Source: DASQBT01 sp963746955
GTDB lineage: Bacteria; Pseudomonadota; Gammaproteobacteria; Burkholderiales; Thiobacillaceae
DNA: 64,000 nt
Assembly (NCBI GenBank): GCA_963746955.1
Contig: CAVVDR010000011.1
Location: 19,117-83,116, forward strand
Direction of reading: 5' to 3'
Position 1 is the stretch's first letter; each line of letters starts with the position of its first letter. Positions 51,670-59,932 of the stretch are shown here, piece after piece. The position numbers were made by a program, and so were the translations under genes. Under the pieces are notes generated by a model. That model had not been told where the DNA came from. It saw only the letters and a list, made by a program, of their open reading frames with translations, and searched no databases.

Positions 51670-53802
51670 ATGAAAGTCATCAAATCTTTCCCATACGGCC
51701 GCCACACTGTCACCCTGGAAACCGGCGAGATCGCCCGTCAATCGGGCGGCGCGGTTATGGTGAACATGGACGACACCGTGGTATTGGTCACCGTGGTCGC
51801 CAAGAACGAGGTCAAGCCTGGCCAGGATTTCTTCCCGCTGACGGTGGATTATCAGGAAAAAACCTACGCCGCCGGCCGCATCCCCGGCGGCTATTTCAAG
51901 CGTGAGGGCAGACCCACCGAGAAGGAAATCCTCACCTCGCGCCTGATTGACCGACCCATCCGCCCGCTGTTTCCGGAAGGATTTTTCAACGAAGTGCAAG
52001 TCATCGCCACGGTGATGTCGTCCAATCCGGAAGTGGATTCCGACGTTCCCGCACTGATCGGAGCCTCTGCCGCCCTGACGCTGTCAGGCGTGCCGTTTGA
52101 CGGTCCGGTCGGCGCCGCCCGGGTCGGCTTTATCAATGGCGAATACGTGCTGAATCCCACCGCGACCGAACTCAAGGATTCCGCCCTGAATCTGGTGGTG
52201 GCCGGCACCGAACAGGCAGTGCTGATGGTGGAATCCGAGGCCATGGAACTGCCAGAAGACATCATGCTGGGCGCCGTGGTATTCGGCCACCAGCAGATGC
52301 AGGCGGCCATCAATGCGATCAACGAACTGGCCGATGAAGCGGGTTGCGATGTATGGGAGTGGCAGGCTCCCACCGCCAACACCGCTCTGGTTGACCGGCT
52401 TGCCGGTCTGGCTGCAGCCGGCGTGGAGGCCGCGTACAACATCAAGCAGAAACAGGCCCGCATGAGCGCGGTGGATGAGGTGCGCAACCAGGCGTTTGCC
52501 CAGCTCGTCAGCGCGGACATGGACACCCTGGCGGTGAACGAAGTGAAGGACGAGTTCCACAAGCTGGAAGCGAAGATCGTGCGCAACCGCATTCTATCCG
52601 GCCAGCCCCGGATCGACGGGCGCGACACCCGCACCGTTCGCCCTATCAGCATCCGCACCGGCGTACTGCCACGCACGCACGGCTCCGCCCTGTTCACGCG
52701 CGGCGAGACCCAGGCCCTGGTGGTGACCACCCTGGGCACCGGCCGGGATGAACAGACCATCGAATCGCTGATGGGCGAATACTCCGACCGCTTTCTGCTG
52801 CACTACAATATGCCGCCCTATGCGACCGGCGAGACCGGTCGCGTGGGCAGCCCGAAGCGGCGCGAAATCGGCCACGGCCGACTGGCGAAGCGCGCACTCC
52901 TGGCGGTGCTGCCAAGCGCCGAAGAATTTGGCTACACGATGCGCGTGGTATCCGAAATCACTGAATCCAACGGCTCGTCGTCGATGGCTTCGGTGTGCGG
53001 CGGCTGCCTTGCCATGATGGATGCCGGCGTACCCTTGAAAGCCCACGTGGCCGGCATCGCCATGGGCCTGATCAAGGACGGCAACCGTTTTGCCGTACTG
53101 ACTGACATTCTGGGCGACGAAGACCACCTCGGTGACATGGACTTCAAGGTCGCGGGTTCCGAGAAGGGCGTGACTGCCCTGCAGATGGACATCAAGATCA
53201 ACGGCATCACCCAGGAAATAATGGCCGCTGCCCTGGCCCAGGCCAAGGAAGGCCGCATGCACATTCTGGGCCTGATGAAGCAGGCCGTGGGCGGCGCGCG
53301 CGAGGAAATGTCCGCCTATGCGCCGCGCATTCTGACCATCAAGATCAACCCGGAAAAGATCCGCGATGTCATCGGCAAGGGCGGCGCGGTAATCCGCGCC
53401 CTGACAGAGGAAACCGGCACACAGATCGACATCGGCGAGGACGGCACCGTGAAGATCGCCTGTACCAGCATGGAATCTGGCGAAGCCGCCAAAAAGCGCA
53501 TCCAGGAGTTGACCGCGGAAGTCGAAGTGGGCGCGATCTATGACGGTACCGTGATCAAGCTGCTGGACTTTGGCGCCATCGTCAATGTGCTGCCCGGCCG
53601 CGACGGTCTGCTGCACATCTCGCAGATTGCGCATGAGCGCATCGCCACAGTTGCCGAGCACCTCAAGGAAGGCCAGATGGTCAAGGTCAAGGTGCTGGAG
53701 GCCGACGAAAAGGGGCGCCTGCGCCTGTCCATGAAGGCCCTCATCGAGCCGCCCAAGAAGGATGAAGCTTCCTCGGCGCCACCGGAATCGGCTTCAGAGT
53801 AG
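51670..53802 (+). CDS. pnp: Polyribonucleotide nucleotidyltransferase (PNPase)
   Basis: From the ATG at 51670 the 710-residue phosphorolytic 3'-5' exoribonuclease shows two RNase PH domains (KVIKSFPYGRHTVTLETGEIARQ; GRDTRTVRPISIRTGVLPRTHGSALFTRGETQ), a KH domain (IRDVIGKGGAVIRALTEETGTQIDI) and an S1 domain (GAIYDGTVIKLLDFGAIVNVLPGRDGLLHISQI). It degrades mRNA, alone or with RNase E. A TTG 18 bases upstream would add six residues, but the AGGAAAAG ribosome site favours 51670. Confidence 0.98.
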   Translation: MKVIKSFPYGRHTVTLETGEIARQSGGAVMVNMDDTVVLVTVVAKNEVKPGQDFFPLTVDYQEKTYAAGRIPGGYFKREGRPTEKEILTSRLIDRPIRPLFPEGFFNEVQVIATVMSSNPEVDSDVPALIGASAALTLSGVPFDGPVGAARVGFINGEYVLNPTATELKDSALNLVVAGTEQAVLMVESEAMELPEDIMLGAVVFGHQQMQAAINAINELADEAGCDVWEWQAPTANTALVDRLAGLAAAGVEAAYNIKQKQARMSAVDEVRNQAFAQLVSADMDTLAVNEVKDEFHKLEAKIVRNRILSGQPRIDGRDTRTVRPISIRTGVLPRTHGSALFTRGETQALVVTTLGTGRDEQTIESLMGEYSDRFLLHYNMPPYATGETGRVGSPKRREIGHGRLAKRALLAVLPSAEEFGYTMRVVSEITESNGSSSMASVCGGCLAMMDAGVPLKAHVAGIAMGLIKDGNRFAVLTDILGDEDHLGDMDFKVAGSEKGVTALQMDIKINGITQEIMAAALAQAKEGRMHILGLMKQAVGGAREEMSAYAPRILTIKINPEKIRDVIGKGGAVIRALTEETGTQIDIGEDGTVKIACTSMESGEAAKKRIQELTAEVEVGAIYDGTVIKLLDFGAIVNVLPGRDGLLHISQIAHERIATVAEHLKEGQMVKVKVLEADEKGRLRLSMKALIEPPKKDEASSAPPESASE

Positions 53803-53822
53803 TCCGACTCCAGGCAGAAAAG

Positions 53823-53846
53823 ACCGCGCTCATGCGCGGTTTTTTA
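53823..53846. terminator. Bidirectional terminator between pnp and the sensor kinase
   Basis: The stem ACCGCGC/GCGCGGT with TCAT loop (53823-53840) is followed by TTTTTA on the plus strand. The kinase's stop codon (53844-53846, read on the minus strand) overlaps this T tract, so both genes end here. Confidence 0.85.
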
Positions 53847-55244
53847 TGTCTTCGTCAGCGGCAGGCGCAAGGATACTTCCAGTCCGCGTCCATCCCTGCC
53901 AGCTCGCGCCTCTGCTTCACCGCCGTGCGTCTGGGCAATCTGTTTGACGATGGCCAGCCCCAGTCCGCAGCCTTCGACTTGCGCGCCGGGCACCCGGTAG
54001 AAACGATTGAAAAGCTTGTCCAGGTCGCTTTCGCGCACCCCAGGACCGGTATCCGCCACGCTCAGGCGGGCCTCTTTTTCATCCCGCTCCACCGCCACCG
54101 TGACCGCGTCTCCCGGTCTGCAGTAACGCAGGGCGTTATCGAGCAAATTGGACAGCGCCTCCGTCAGACTGTTGCGATCCCCGTGCACCCAAACCTTGTC
54201 GCTGGCGGCGTCAAACGCCAGATCTATGCCTTGTTCAAGCGCACGCGGCACCCATTCCGCAGCGACTTCGCGCGCCAGTTGTACCAGATCAAGCGGCTTG
54301 AATTCCACCGCCTTGACTGCGCTTTCAGCGCGCGAAAGTGCCAGCAACTGGCCGATCAGGTGGCTTTGTCGGTCCAGTGTGGATAGCAAGCCCTTGAGGC
54401 TGGCACGCGTGGACTCATCATGTGCGCTACGCAAAGCAAGTTCGGTCTGGGCCTTGGAGGCGGCCAATGGGGTGCGCAGTTGATGCGCGGCGTCGGCCAG
54501 AAAATGCCGGCTGGAATCGTGCAGTGCGCCGACATCTGTCATCAACCGGTTCATTTCGGCCAGGAGCGGTTCAATTTCCTGCGGGATGGCGGCCATTTCA
54601 ATCGGCCTCAGATCCTGCGGGCTGCGTTCGCTGATCGCCTTGCGCAAGGCCTGAACGGGCTTGAGGCTCATATCCACGCCCAGGCTGACTCCATAGGCCA
54701 TCAAGCCGATCACCATGACCATGGGCAGCAACATGGCGCCAATCACTTCTTCGGCAAGGAGGCTGCGTTTGCCTGTGGTTTCTCCTGCCAGAACCAATAC
54801 ATTGCCATTCGCGCTCGTACCGTTCAGAGACAATAAGTACGCCGCCACCCGAACCTCTTCTCCTTCCACCTCCGTATCGTAGAAACTCGCCTTCTTCGAA
54901 GGATTTGTCAGACGCTCTGCTGGAAGAAGCAAGTCATCCGTCCCTGCCAGCGGCTCCCCGTTTGGTCCGATGACCCGGTAGTAAAGTACGTCGGTGGAAT
55001 CAAACTCCAGAATGTCGTGGGCCGACTGGGGCAGGTCCATATCCACCCTGCCGTCCCTCACTTCCACCTGGTCAGCCAGCGCGTAGACGCGTCGGGCGAG
55101 AGAGCGATCGAAGGCCTCGTTGATGTAATGGTCGGTGGCGAAAAAGGCGCCGATCAGCGTGAGGACCACGAAGGGCAGGAGAAACACCAGCAGCCTGGAC
55201 AACAGCAGGCGACGCAGGCTGTAGCGCGCGGCGCCACCCTTCAC
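53844..55244 (-). CDS. Two-component sensor kinase, TctE/QseC-like
   Basis: The 466-residue kinase has an N-terminal helix (about residues 17-40), a periplasmic 2CSK_N-type sensor (to about 165), a second helix (168-190), a HAMP-like linker, and the kinase core: H-box LADAAHQLRTPLAASKAQTELAL, N-box NLLDNALRY, and G-boxes VADTGPGV and GCGLGLAIVKQIA. The GTG start overlaps the stop of the response regulator. The ligand is unknown; TctE relatives sense tricarboxylates and others metals. The small Lys/His-rich protein encoded divergently may be a target. Confidence 0.9.
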   Translation of the reverse strand: MKGGAARYSLRRLLLSRLLVFLLPFVVLTLIGAFFATDHYINEAFDRSLARRVYALADQVEVRDGRVDMDLPQSAHDILEFDSTDVLYYRVIGPNGEPLAGTDDLLLPAERLTNPSKKASFYDTEVEGEEVRVAAYLLSLNGTSANGNVLVLAGETTGKRSLLAEEVIGAMLLPMVMVIGLMAYGVSLGVDMSLKPVQALRKAISERSPQDLRPIEMAAIPQEIEPLLAEMNRLMTDVGALHDSSRHFLADAAHQLRTPLAASKAQTELALRSAHDESTRASLKGLLSTLDRQSHLIGQLLALSRAESAVKAVEFKPLDLVQLAREVAAEWVPRALEQGIDLAFDAASDKVWVHGDRNSLTEALSNLLDNALRYCRPGDAVTVAVERDEKEARLSVADTGPGVRESDLDKLFNRFYRVPGAQVEGCGLGLAIVKQIAQTHGGEAEARAGRDGRGLEVSLRLPLTKT

Positions 55245-55909
55245 GACAGGGTCTTTTCCAGCAGATAGCCCAGGCCGCGCAGCGTGCGTATTTCGATGCC
55301 GACGGCCTCCAGCTTCTTGCGCAGGCGGTGGACATAGACTTCCACCGCGTTTTCGCCGATTTCCTCGTCCCTGGACAAATGCTCGGCAAGTTGCTCCTTG
55401 CTGACCACCCTCCCGAGCCGGCTCATCAACAATTCCAGCACGCCCACTTCCCGCGCCGACAGGGACAAGGGTTCCAAATCCAGAAAAACCTGCCTGGCCG
55501 ATCTGTCCAGCCTCAGCCGGCCGGCTTCAAGCCAGCCGGATCGCTCCGCCTGGGTACGGCGCAGCAGCGCGTTGAGGCGGGCTTCCAGTTCCTGGAAATC
55601 AAACGGCTTGAGCAGGTAATCATCGGCACCAGCATTGAGGCCGGCAACCTTGTCTGCCATCGCATCCCGGGCAGTCAGAATAAGCACCGGCAAAGTTGCG
55701 CCGCGTTTGCGCAGCCGCCTCAGCACTTCCATGCCGGACAGGCCCGGCAGGCCCAGGTCCAGCACGACCGCATCAAATTTCCGCACCGACAGGATGGCGT
55801 CCGCTTCTCCCCCGTCCTGGGAGAGGTCCACGGCAAAACCCATTTGCCTGAGTCCCTGATTCAGGCTCGATGCCAGGGCCGGATCGTCTTCAACCAGCAA
55901 TATGCGCAT
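55241..55909 (-). CDS. OmpR-family response regulator, TctD/QseB-like
   Basis: The 222-residue regulator has a receiver with D51 (VVLDLGLPGLSG), acidic pocket EDD at 7-9, K101-region PFDF motif (LLKPFDFQELEARLNALLRR) and a winged-helix DNA-binding domain ending LRKKLEAVGIEIRTLRGLGYLLEK. It overlaps the kinase start by four bases. It probably binds the GTAAG direct repeats in the divergent region to the right, by analogy with QseB/TctD-type regulators. Confidence 0.92.
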   Translation of the reverse strand: MRILLVEDDPALASSLNQGLRQMGFAVDLSQDGGEADAILSVRKFDAVVLDLGLPGLSGMEVLRRLRKRGATLPVLILTARDAMADKVAGLNAGADDYLLKPFDFQELEARLNALLRRTQAERSGWLEAGRLRLDRSARQVFLDLEPLSLSAREVGVLELLMSRLGRVVSKEQLAEHLSRDEEIGENAVEVYVHRLRKKLEAVGIEIRTLRGLGYLLEKTLS

Positions 55910-56241
55910 GCGGCCATTCTAGCGGCTGTTCCATGATGCCGTAAGCCGGCCCTAAAGGATCGTCAGCCCTGCGTAAGCATCCTCTTCGACAATGAAGCCA
56001 GGTTCACGCACAGGTCCAAGACGGCCACCAAAACCCATCACCATCTAACGGCTCATCATCACAGGGCGGGCAAGAGAACGCACCACAAACATGTCGCCTA
56101 AGGCACGCCAGGCTGGCATCTTCAGCCATAACACGGTCGACAAAACTGTAAGGCCTGTGTAAGCCTCAGCCCGTAAGATGCCAGCACTGAAAGTGCAAAA
56201 TTCCTTGCCTTTTAGACCTCAACCTCAATTTGGAGAGACAC
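55910..56241. promoter_or_regulatory. Divergent control region with GTAAG direct repeats
   Basis: In these 332 bases GTAAG recurs four times: near 55973-55977 and, on the same strand, at about 56147, 56158 and 56172 (CTGTAAGGCCTGTGTAAGCC then CCGTAAG). The 11-base spacing of two of them is one helical turn, as for OmpR-type tandem sites. The last site is about 70 bases from the small-gene ATG. No promoter hexamers are certain. Confidence 0.5.
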
Positions 56242-56472
56242 ATGAACAAACTGATCGCCGCCCTGATTTTTTCCGCTTTCGCCGGTTCCGTGATGGCTGC
56301 CGACGCTCCTGATGCCGCCCCTGCCGCCGCCGCTGAAAAGCCCGCCGCCGCCCCGAAGAAAGCTGTGCATCATCATAAGAAGGCCATGCACAAGAAATCC
56401 ATGCACAAGAAATCCATGGCAAAGAAATCCATGGAAAAGAAGGATGAGGCTGCTGCTCCTGCTGCCAAGTAA
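56242..56472 (+). CDS. Small secreted Lys/His/Met-rich protein
   Basis: From the ATG at 56242 (GGAGAGA ribosome site) the precursor has 76 residues: a signal peptide cleaved near VMAADAP, an Ala/Pro-rich spacer, then repeats of the type MHKKS (VHHHKKAMHKKSMHKKSMA-like, residues about 42-62). Histidine, methionine and lysine density suggests metal or nucleic acid/LPS binding in the periplasm. Similar small proteins are often controlled by adjacent two-component systems. A strong terminator follows. Confidence 0.75.
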   Translation: MNKLIAALIFSAFAGSVMAADAPDAAPAAAAEKPAAAPKKAVHHHKKAMHKKSMHKKSMAKKSMEKKDEAAAPAAK

Positions 56473-56488
56473 TTCGGCGCAAGCAACA

Positions 56489-56516
56489 AAAACGCCCTGC
56501 CTAGGCAGGGCGTTTT
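56489..56516. terminator. Strong bidirectional terminator
   Basis: A perfect 13-bp stem AAAACGCCCTGCC/GGCAGGGCGTTTT with a TA loop (56489-56516). It ends the Lys/His-rich gene and the convergent gene that stops at 56545. Confidence 0.92.
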
Positions 56517-56544
56517 CTATTTGGGCGTTGCTCCCGTCTGCCAG

Positions 56545-56970
56545 TCAGGCAAACAACGAATTCCACCAGCGCTTGCGGTTGTTGGGTGTGACTTCCGGAG
56601 TCAGTTCCACAGGTGGCTGCACGCTCATGATCCAGCCCGGAAAGATCTGCCGTCCACTGGAACCGCAGGCGGTCCCCAGGTTATGCGGGTCATAAATCTT
56701 GATGAAGCTGGGTTTCTCCAGATCGTCGGCATAGACGATGCCGCAATAATCCTCTTCGTGCTCCTGGTGCAGAAGCTCGTCCAGATGCCGGACAAAGCGA
56801 TCAACTTCTTCAGGGCCGGCCGAGGAATCCGGCAAATGATGACCCACCGGATACAGGTACCAGCCGGCCCGCCGATCGAGCTTGTTCCAGAACGCCGTCA
56901 GTTGGTCCCAGGACAAGATGTTGTACAGAAGTCCCCGGTACTTCGCCAGGAATTCGCTTTCTGCCGGCAT
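56545..56970 (-). CDS. Conserved hypothetical protein
   Basis: From the ATG at 56970, preceded by AGAAGGGA, the protein has 141 residues. Landmarks: LAKYRGLLYNILSWDQLTAFWNKLDRRAGWYLYPVG, HEEDYCGIVYADDLEKPSFIKIYDPHNLGTACGSSG, and GWIMSVQPPVEL. It is soluble with two cysteines. It looks like a conserved betaproteobacterial protein of unknown function. A start 24 bases upstream lacks a ribosome site. Confidence 0.7.
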   Translation of the reverse strand: MPAESEFLAKYRGLLYNILSWDQLTAFWNKLDRRAGWYLYPVGHHLPDSSAGPEEVDRFVRHLDELLHQEHEEDYCGIVYADDLEKPSFIKIYDPHNLGTACGSSGRQIFPGWIMSVQPPVELTPEVTPNNRKRWWNSLFA

Positions 56971-57118
56971 ATCGTCCCTTCTGAAATTGTCCATTCACGG
57001 CGAGTTAAGCAGACCTTGGCCGCTGCTCGGATTTAAGTCCCTGCCCGGCCAGTTTGCGCCCATGGATCGTCACCTGAGCTGAACCGGGCACTTACGTTTG
57101 GCGCGAAACGCCGGGCAA

Positions 57119-57541
57119 TTACTTGCCCATCTGTCTCTCGCGAATTTCCTCCAGGGTCTTGCAGTCTATGCACAGACTGGCAGTCGGCCGGGCCTGCAAG
57201 CGCTCCAGGCCAATTTCCACGCCGCAGGATTCGCAATATCCGTAATCGCCTGAGTCAATCTTGTCCATGGTTTCTTCGATTTTCTTGATCAGCTTGCGTT
57301 CGCGATCCCGGTTGCGCAACTCCAGCGCCATGTCCGATTCCTGGGTGGCACGATCGTTGGGGTCGGCAAAGACTGTCGCCTCGTCCTGCATGGAGTGAAT
57401 GGTGGTATCGATATCCTGGGACAATTCCCCTTTCCACGCCAACAGGAGTTTGCGAAAATGCGCCTGCTGCTTTTCATTCATGTACGCTTCGCCCTTTTTG
57501 GGCTTGTAAGGATCGAAGCGTTTAAGGATTTCAGTCGCCAT
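57119..57541 (-). CDS. dksA: RNA polymerase-binding transcription factor DksA
   Basis: The 140-residue protein has the coiled coil (DLNDRATQESDMALELR-type FADPNDRATQESDMALELRNRDRERKLIKKI) with an acidic tip (DPND) and a C-terminal zinc finger with four cysteines (CESCGVEIGLERLQARPTASLCIDCK). With ppGpp it tunes RNA polymerase at stringent promoters. The ATG at 57541 or the GTG at 57550 are both possible starts. The N-terminal extension relative to E. coli DksA is short. Confidence 0.96.
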   Translation of the reverse strand: MATEILKRFDPYKPKKGEAYMNEKQQAHFRKLLLAWKGELSQDIDTTIHSMQDEATVFADPNDRATQESDMALELRNRDRERKLIKKIEETMDKIDSGDYGYCESCGVEIGLERLQARPTASLCIDCKTLEEIRERQMGK

Positions 57542-57646
57542 AGTTGTCACCGCTCTTGGCTAGGCACACACACACAAAAGAAGAGAAGTTACCGGTTTCC
57601 CCCATTTTTCGCAACCATTCCACCGCTTAAAGCTTGATTTGATCCC

Positions 57647-58408
57647 ATGTCCTTGCAGGCCCTGCTATTCGATGTGGACGGCACCCTTGCCGACACGGAA
57701 CGCGACGGCCACCGGCTGGCCTTCAATGCCGCATTTCGCGAATTTGGCCTGGACTGGGAATGGAATATCCCGCTCTACGGCAAACTGCTGGCAATAACGG
57801 GCGGCAAGGAGAGGATCAAATACTATATTGAGGCCTGCCAGCGCGATTTCAAGCCACCGACGGATCTTGATTCCTTCATCGCCGCACTGCACAAGGCCAA
57901 AACCCGCTGTTACGCCGAGTTGCTGGCCGACGGCCATCTGCCCATGCGCCCCGGGGTGGCCCGCCTGCTAAGGGAAGCCAGGGAAGCGCGCCTGCGTCTG
58001 GCCATCGCCACCACCACCACTCCTGACAATGTCAGCGCATTGGTGGAACACAGCCTGGCGCCCGATGCAATGTCCTGGTTCGAAGTGATTGCGGCCGGAG
58101 ATATCGTGCCGGCCAAGAAGCCTGCGCCGGACATCTACCTTTGGGCGCTGAAGGAATTGAAGCTTGAGGCGAAGAGCTGCCTGGCATTCGAAGACTCGGA
58201 AAACGGCCTCCGCTCCAGTTTAGGCGCCGGTCTCAAGACCCTGGTCACCGTCAACGACTATACGGCTGGCCAAGATTTCGCCGGCGCAAGCGCGGTACTG
58301 ACCGATCTGGGCGAACCGGACGCGCCGGCCCGGGGACTCTCAGGTCTGTGGCAAGGACAGGAAGGCTACGTCAGCGTGGAGAGTCTATGGAAGCTGCATA
58401 GCACCTAA
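57647..58408 (+). CDS. cbbY: HAD-family sugar phosphatase, CbbY-like
   Basis: The 253-residue hydrolase has nucleophile D9 and D11 in LFDVDGTLADTERDGHRLAFNAAF and the typical HRLAFNxAFxExGL motif of CbbY, then IATTTTPDNVSALVEH and a C-terminal AFEDSENGLRSSLGAGLKTLVTVND. CbbY dephosphorylates xylulose-1,5-bisphosphate, an inhibitor of RuBisCO, so its presence hints at a Calvin cycle elsewhere in the genome. No cbb genes lie nearby, so the assignment of substrate is by family only. Confidence 0.88.
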   Translation: MSLQALLFDVDGTLADTERDGHRLAFNAAFREFGLDWEWNIPLYGKLLAITGGKERIKYYIEACQRDFKPPTDLDSFIAALHKAKTRCYAELLADGHLPMRPGVARLLREAREARLRLAIATTTTPDNVSALVEHSLAPDAMSWFEVIAAGDIVPAKKPAPDIYLWALKELKLEAKSCLAFEDSENGLRSSLGAGLKTLVTVNDYTAGQDFAGASAVLTDLGEPDAPARGLSGLWQGQEGYVSVESLWKLHST

Positions 58409-58511
58409 CGATGACTGCATTGCGCGGCGGTCCTGCACAAGGATCACCAAACCGTCCTGGCGAGCATCCCTTTCAGCCCCCCGCCTCTGCCCTTTGGCTA
58501 ATGGCGGAACA

Positions 58512-59363
58512 TCAGCCGTGCAGCAGCGCCGCCTCAAGCGTGTTTTCCAGTAAAGTTGCAACCGTCATCGGCCCGACGCCGCCCGGCACCGGCGTGATCC
58601 AGCTGGCGCGCCCGGCCGCGACCTCAAACTCCACATCGCCGCACAGCCGCCCGTCCGCCAGCCGATTAATGCCCACGTCGATCACCATGGCGCCGGGTTT
58701 GATCCACTCGCCTTTCACCAGGCCGGGTTTGCCTACTGCCACCACCACGATGTCCGCCCGTTCCACCTCCGCCTTCAGGTCGCGTGTGAAACGGTGACAG
58801 GTGGTCACCGTGCAGCCCGCCAGCAACAGTTCAAGTCCCATCGGCCTGCCCACGTGGTTGGACGCCCCCACCACCACCGCCTGCTTGCCCTTGAGTTCTT
58901 CCCCGGTAGCCCTGAGCAGCGTCATCACGCCGCGCGGCGTGCATGGCCGCAGTGTCGGCATGCGGACCGCCAGTCGGCCGATATTGTAAGGATGAAAGCC
59001 GTCCACATCCTTATCCGGCCGGATGCGTTCAATCACGATCTCCGCATCGATCTGGCGCGGCAGCGGCATCTGCACCAGAATTCCGTCAATCACCGGATCG
59101 CTGTTCAAAGCGTCGATCAAGGCCAGCAACTCCGCCTGGGTGGTGGATGCAGGCAGGTCGTGGGAAACGGAATGCACGCCCGCCCGCAGGCAGGCGTTGC
59201 GCTTGTTGCGCACGTAGATGGACGAAGCCGGATCCTCCCCCACCAGAATCACCGCCAGCCCCGGCGCCCGCAGCCCCTGCACCTGCCTTTCCGCAACCTT
59301 GTCCGCCACCGCGGCGATAAGCGCGTCGGACATGGTTTTACCGTCGAGCAACTGGGCGGACAT
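58512..59363 (-). CDS. folD: Methylene-THF dehydrogenase/methenyl-THF cyclohydrolase
   Basis: The 283-residue bifunctional enzyme interconverts methylene-, methenyl- and 10-formyl-THF in the cytoplasm. K53-region YVRNKRNACLRAGVHS, VDGILVQMPLPRQID and PCTPRGVMTLLR are all conserved, as is the NADP-binding VVVGASNHVGRPM and the end TPVPGGVGPMTVATLL. It supplies the 10-formyl-THF that PurU in this window removes. Confidence 0.97.
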   Translation of the reverse strand: MSAQLLDGKTMSDALIAAVADKVAERQVQGLRAPGLAVILVGEDPASSIYVRNKRNACLRAGVHSVSHDLPASTTQAELLALIDALNSDPVIDGILVQMPLPRQIDAEIVIERIRPDKDVDGFHPYNIGRLAVRMPTLRPCTPRGVMTLLRATGEELKGKQAVVVGASNHVGRPMGLELLLAGCTVTTCHRFTRDLKAEVERADIVVVAVGKPGLVKGEWIKPGAMVIDVGINRLADGRLCGDVEFEVAAGRASWITPVPGGVGPMTVATLLENTLEAALLHG

Positions 59364-59451
59364 GGCGGGAATATGGGGCTGGAAAGCCTATGATTCTAAC
59401 CCAAGCCAAATTGACCTGGCCTAAACTTATCAGGCATAATTCGCGGTCTTT

Positions 59452-59528
59452 CGGGGTGTAGCGCAGTCCGGTAGCGCGCTTGCTTTGGGAGCAAGATGTC
59501 GGGGGTTCGAATCCCTCCACCCCGACCA
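59452..59528 (+). tRNA. tRNA-Pro (TGG)
   Basis: A 77-nt cloverleaf: acceptor CGGGGTG/CACCCCG, D-arm GCGCAGTCCGGTAGCGC, anticodon loop with TGG (TTTGGGA), TpsiC arm GGGGTTCGAATCCCT and encoded CCA. Confidence 0.97.
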
Positions 59529-59572
59529 GATTTACCGGATTTGGTCGCACCTCGATCGCCCGCAGGTTGTAT

Positions 59573-59649
59573 CTGCCCGTAGCTCAGTTGGATAGAGCAT
59601 CGGCCTTCTAAGCCGAGGGTCACAGGTTCGACTCCTGTCGGGCAGGCCA
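59573..59649 (+). tRNA. tRNA-Arg (TCT)
   Basis: A 77-nt cloverleaf: acceptor CTGCCCG/CGGGCAG, anticodon stem TCGGC/GCCGA with loop CTTCTAA (anticodon TCT), TpsiC arm CAGGTTCGACTCCTG and GCCA end. Confidence 0.95.
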
Positions 59650-59684
59650 GTCAAGCGCTGCTGCATCCGCAACGGCGCCCGGTG

Positions 59685-59760
59685 GTGGCTGTAGCTCAGT
59701 TGGTAGAGTCCAGGATTGTGATTCCTGTTGTCGTGGGTTCGAGTCCCATCAGCCACCCCA
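59685..59760 (+). tRNA. tRNA-His (GTG), adjacent to an integrase
   Basis: A 76-nt cloverleaf: acceptor GTGGCTG/CAGCCAC, anticodon loop ATTGTGATT (GTG), TpsiC arm GTGGGTTCGAGTCCCAT, and encoded CCA. A G at 59684 provides the extra 5' base of tRNA-His. Its 3' end is the likely attachment site of the element to the right. Confidence 0.96.
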
Positions 59761-59836
59761 TAAGAACATTTCATGAAGGCTCATAACAGCCAAAGATACT
59801 AAGTAAATCAATAACTTAATATATTTTTTGCTGCCA

Positions 59837-59932
59837 TGACGTCTCACTGCGTGCTTTGACGTCACAGGGGAACATGGGGTACATTATGGGGAACAGCCGG
59901 TCTTGTCCCGGTATTTTGGAGAATTGTTCCCC
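59837..59932. promoter_or_regulatory. Repeat sites upstream of the integrase (possible arm-type sites)
   Basis: TGACGTC occurs at 59837-59843 and 59857-59863. GGGGAACA occurs at 59867-59874 and 59888-59895, with the variant GGGGTACA at 59876-59883 and the inverted copy TGTTCCCC at 59925-59932, touching the integrase ATG. Integrase arm-binding or autoregulatory sites would look like this. Confidence 0.5.
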
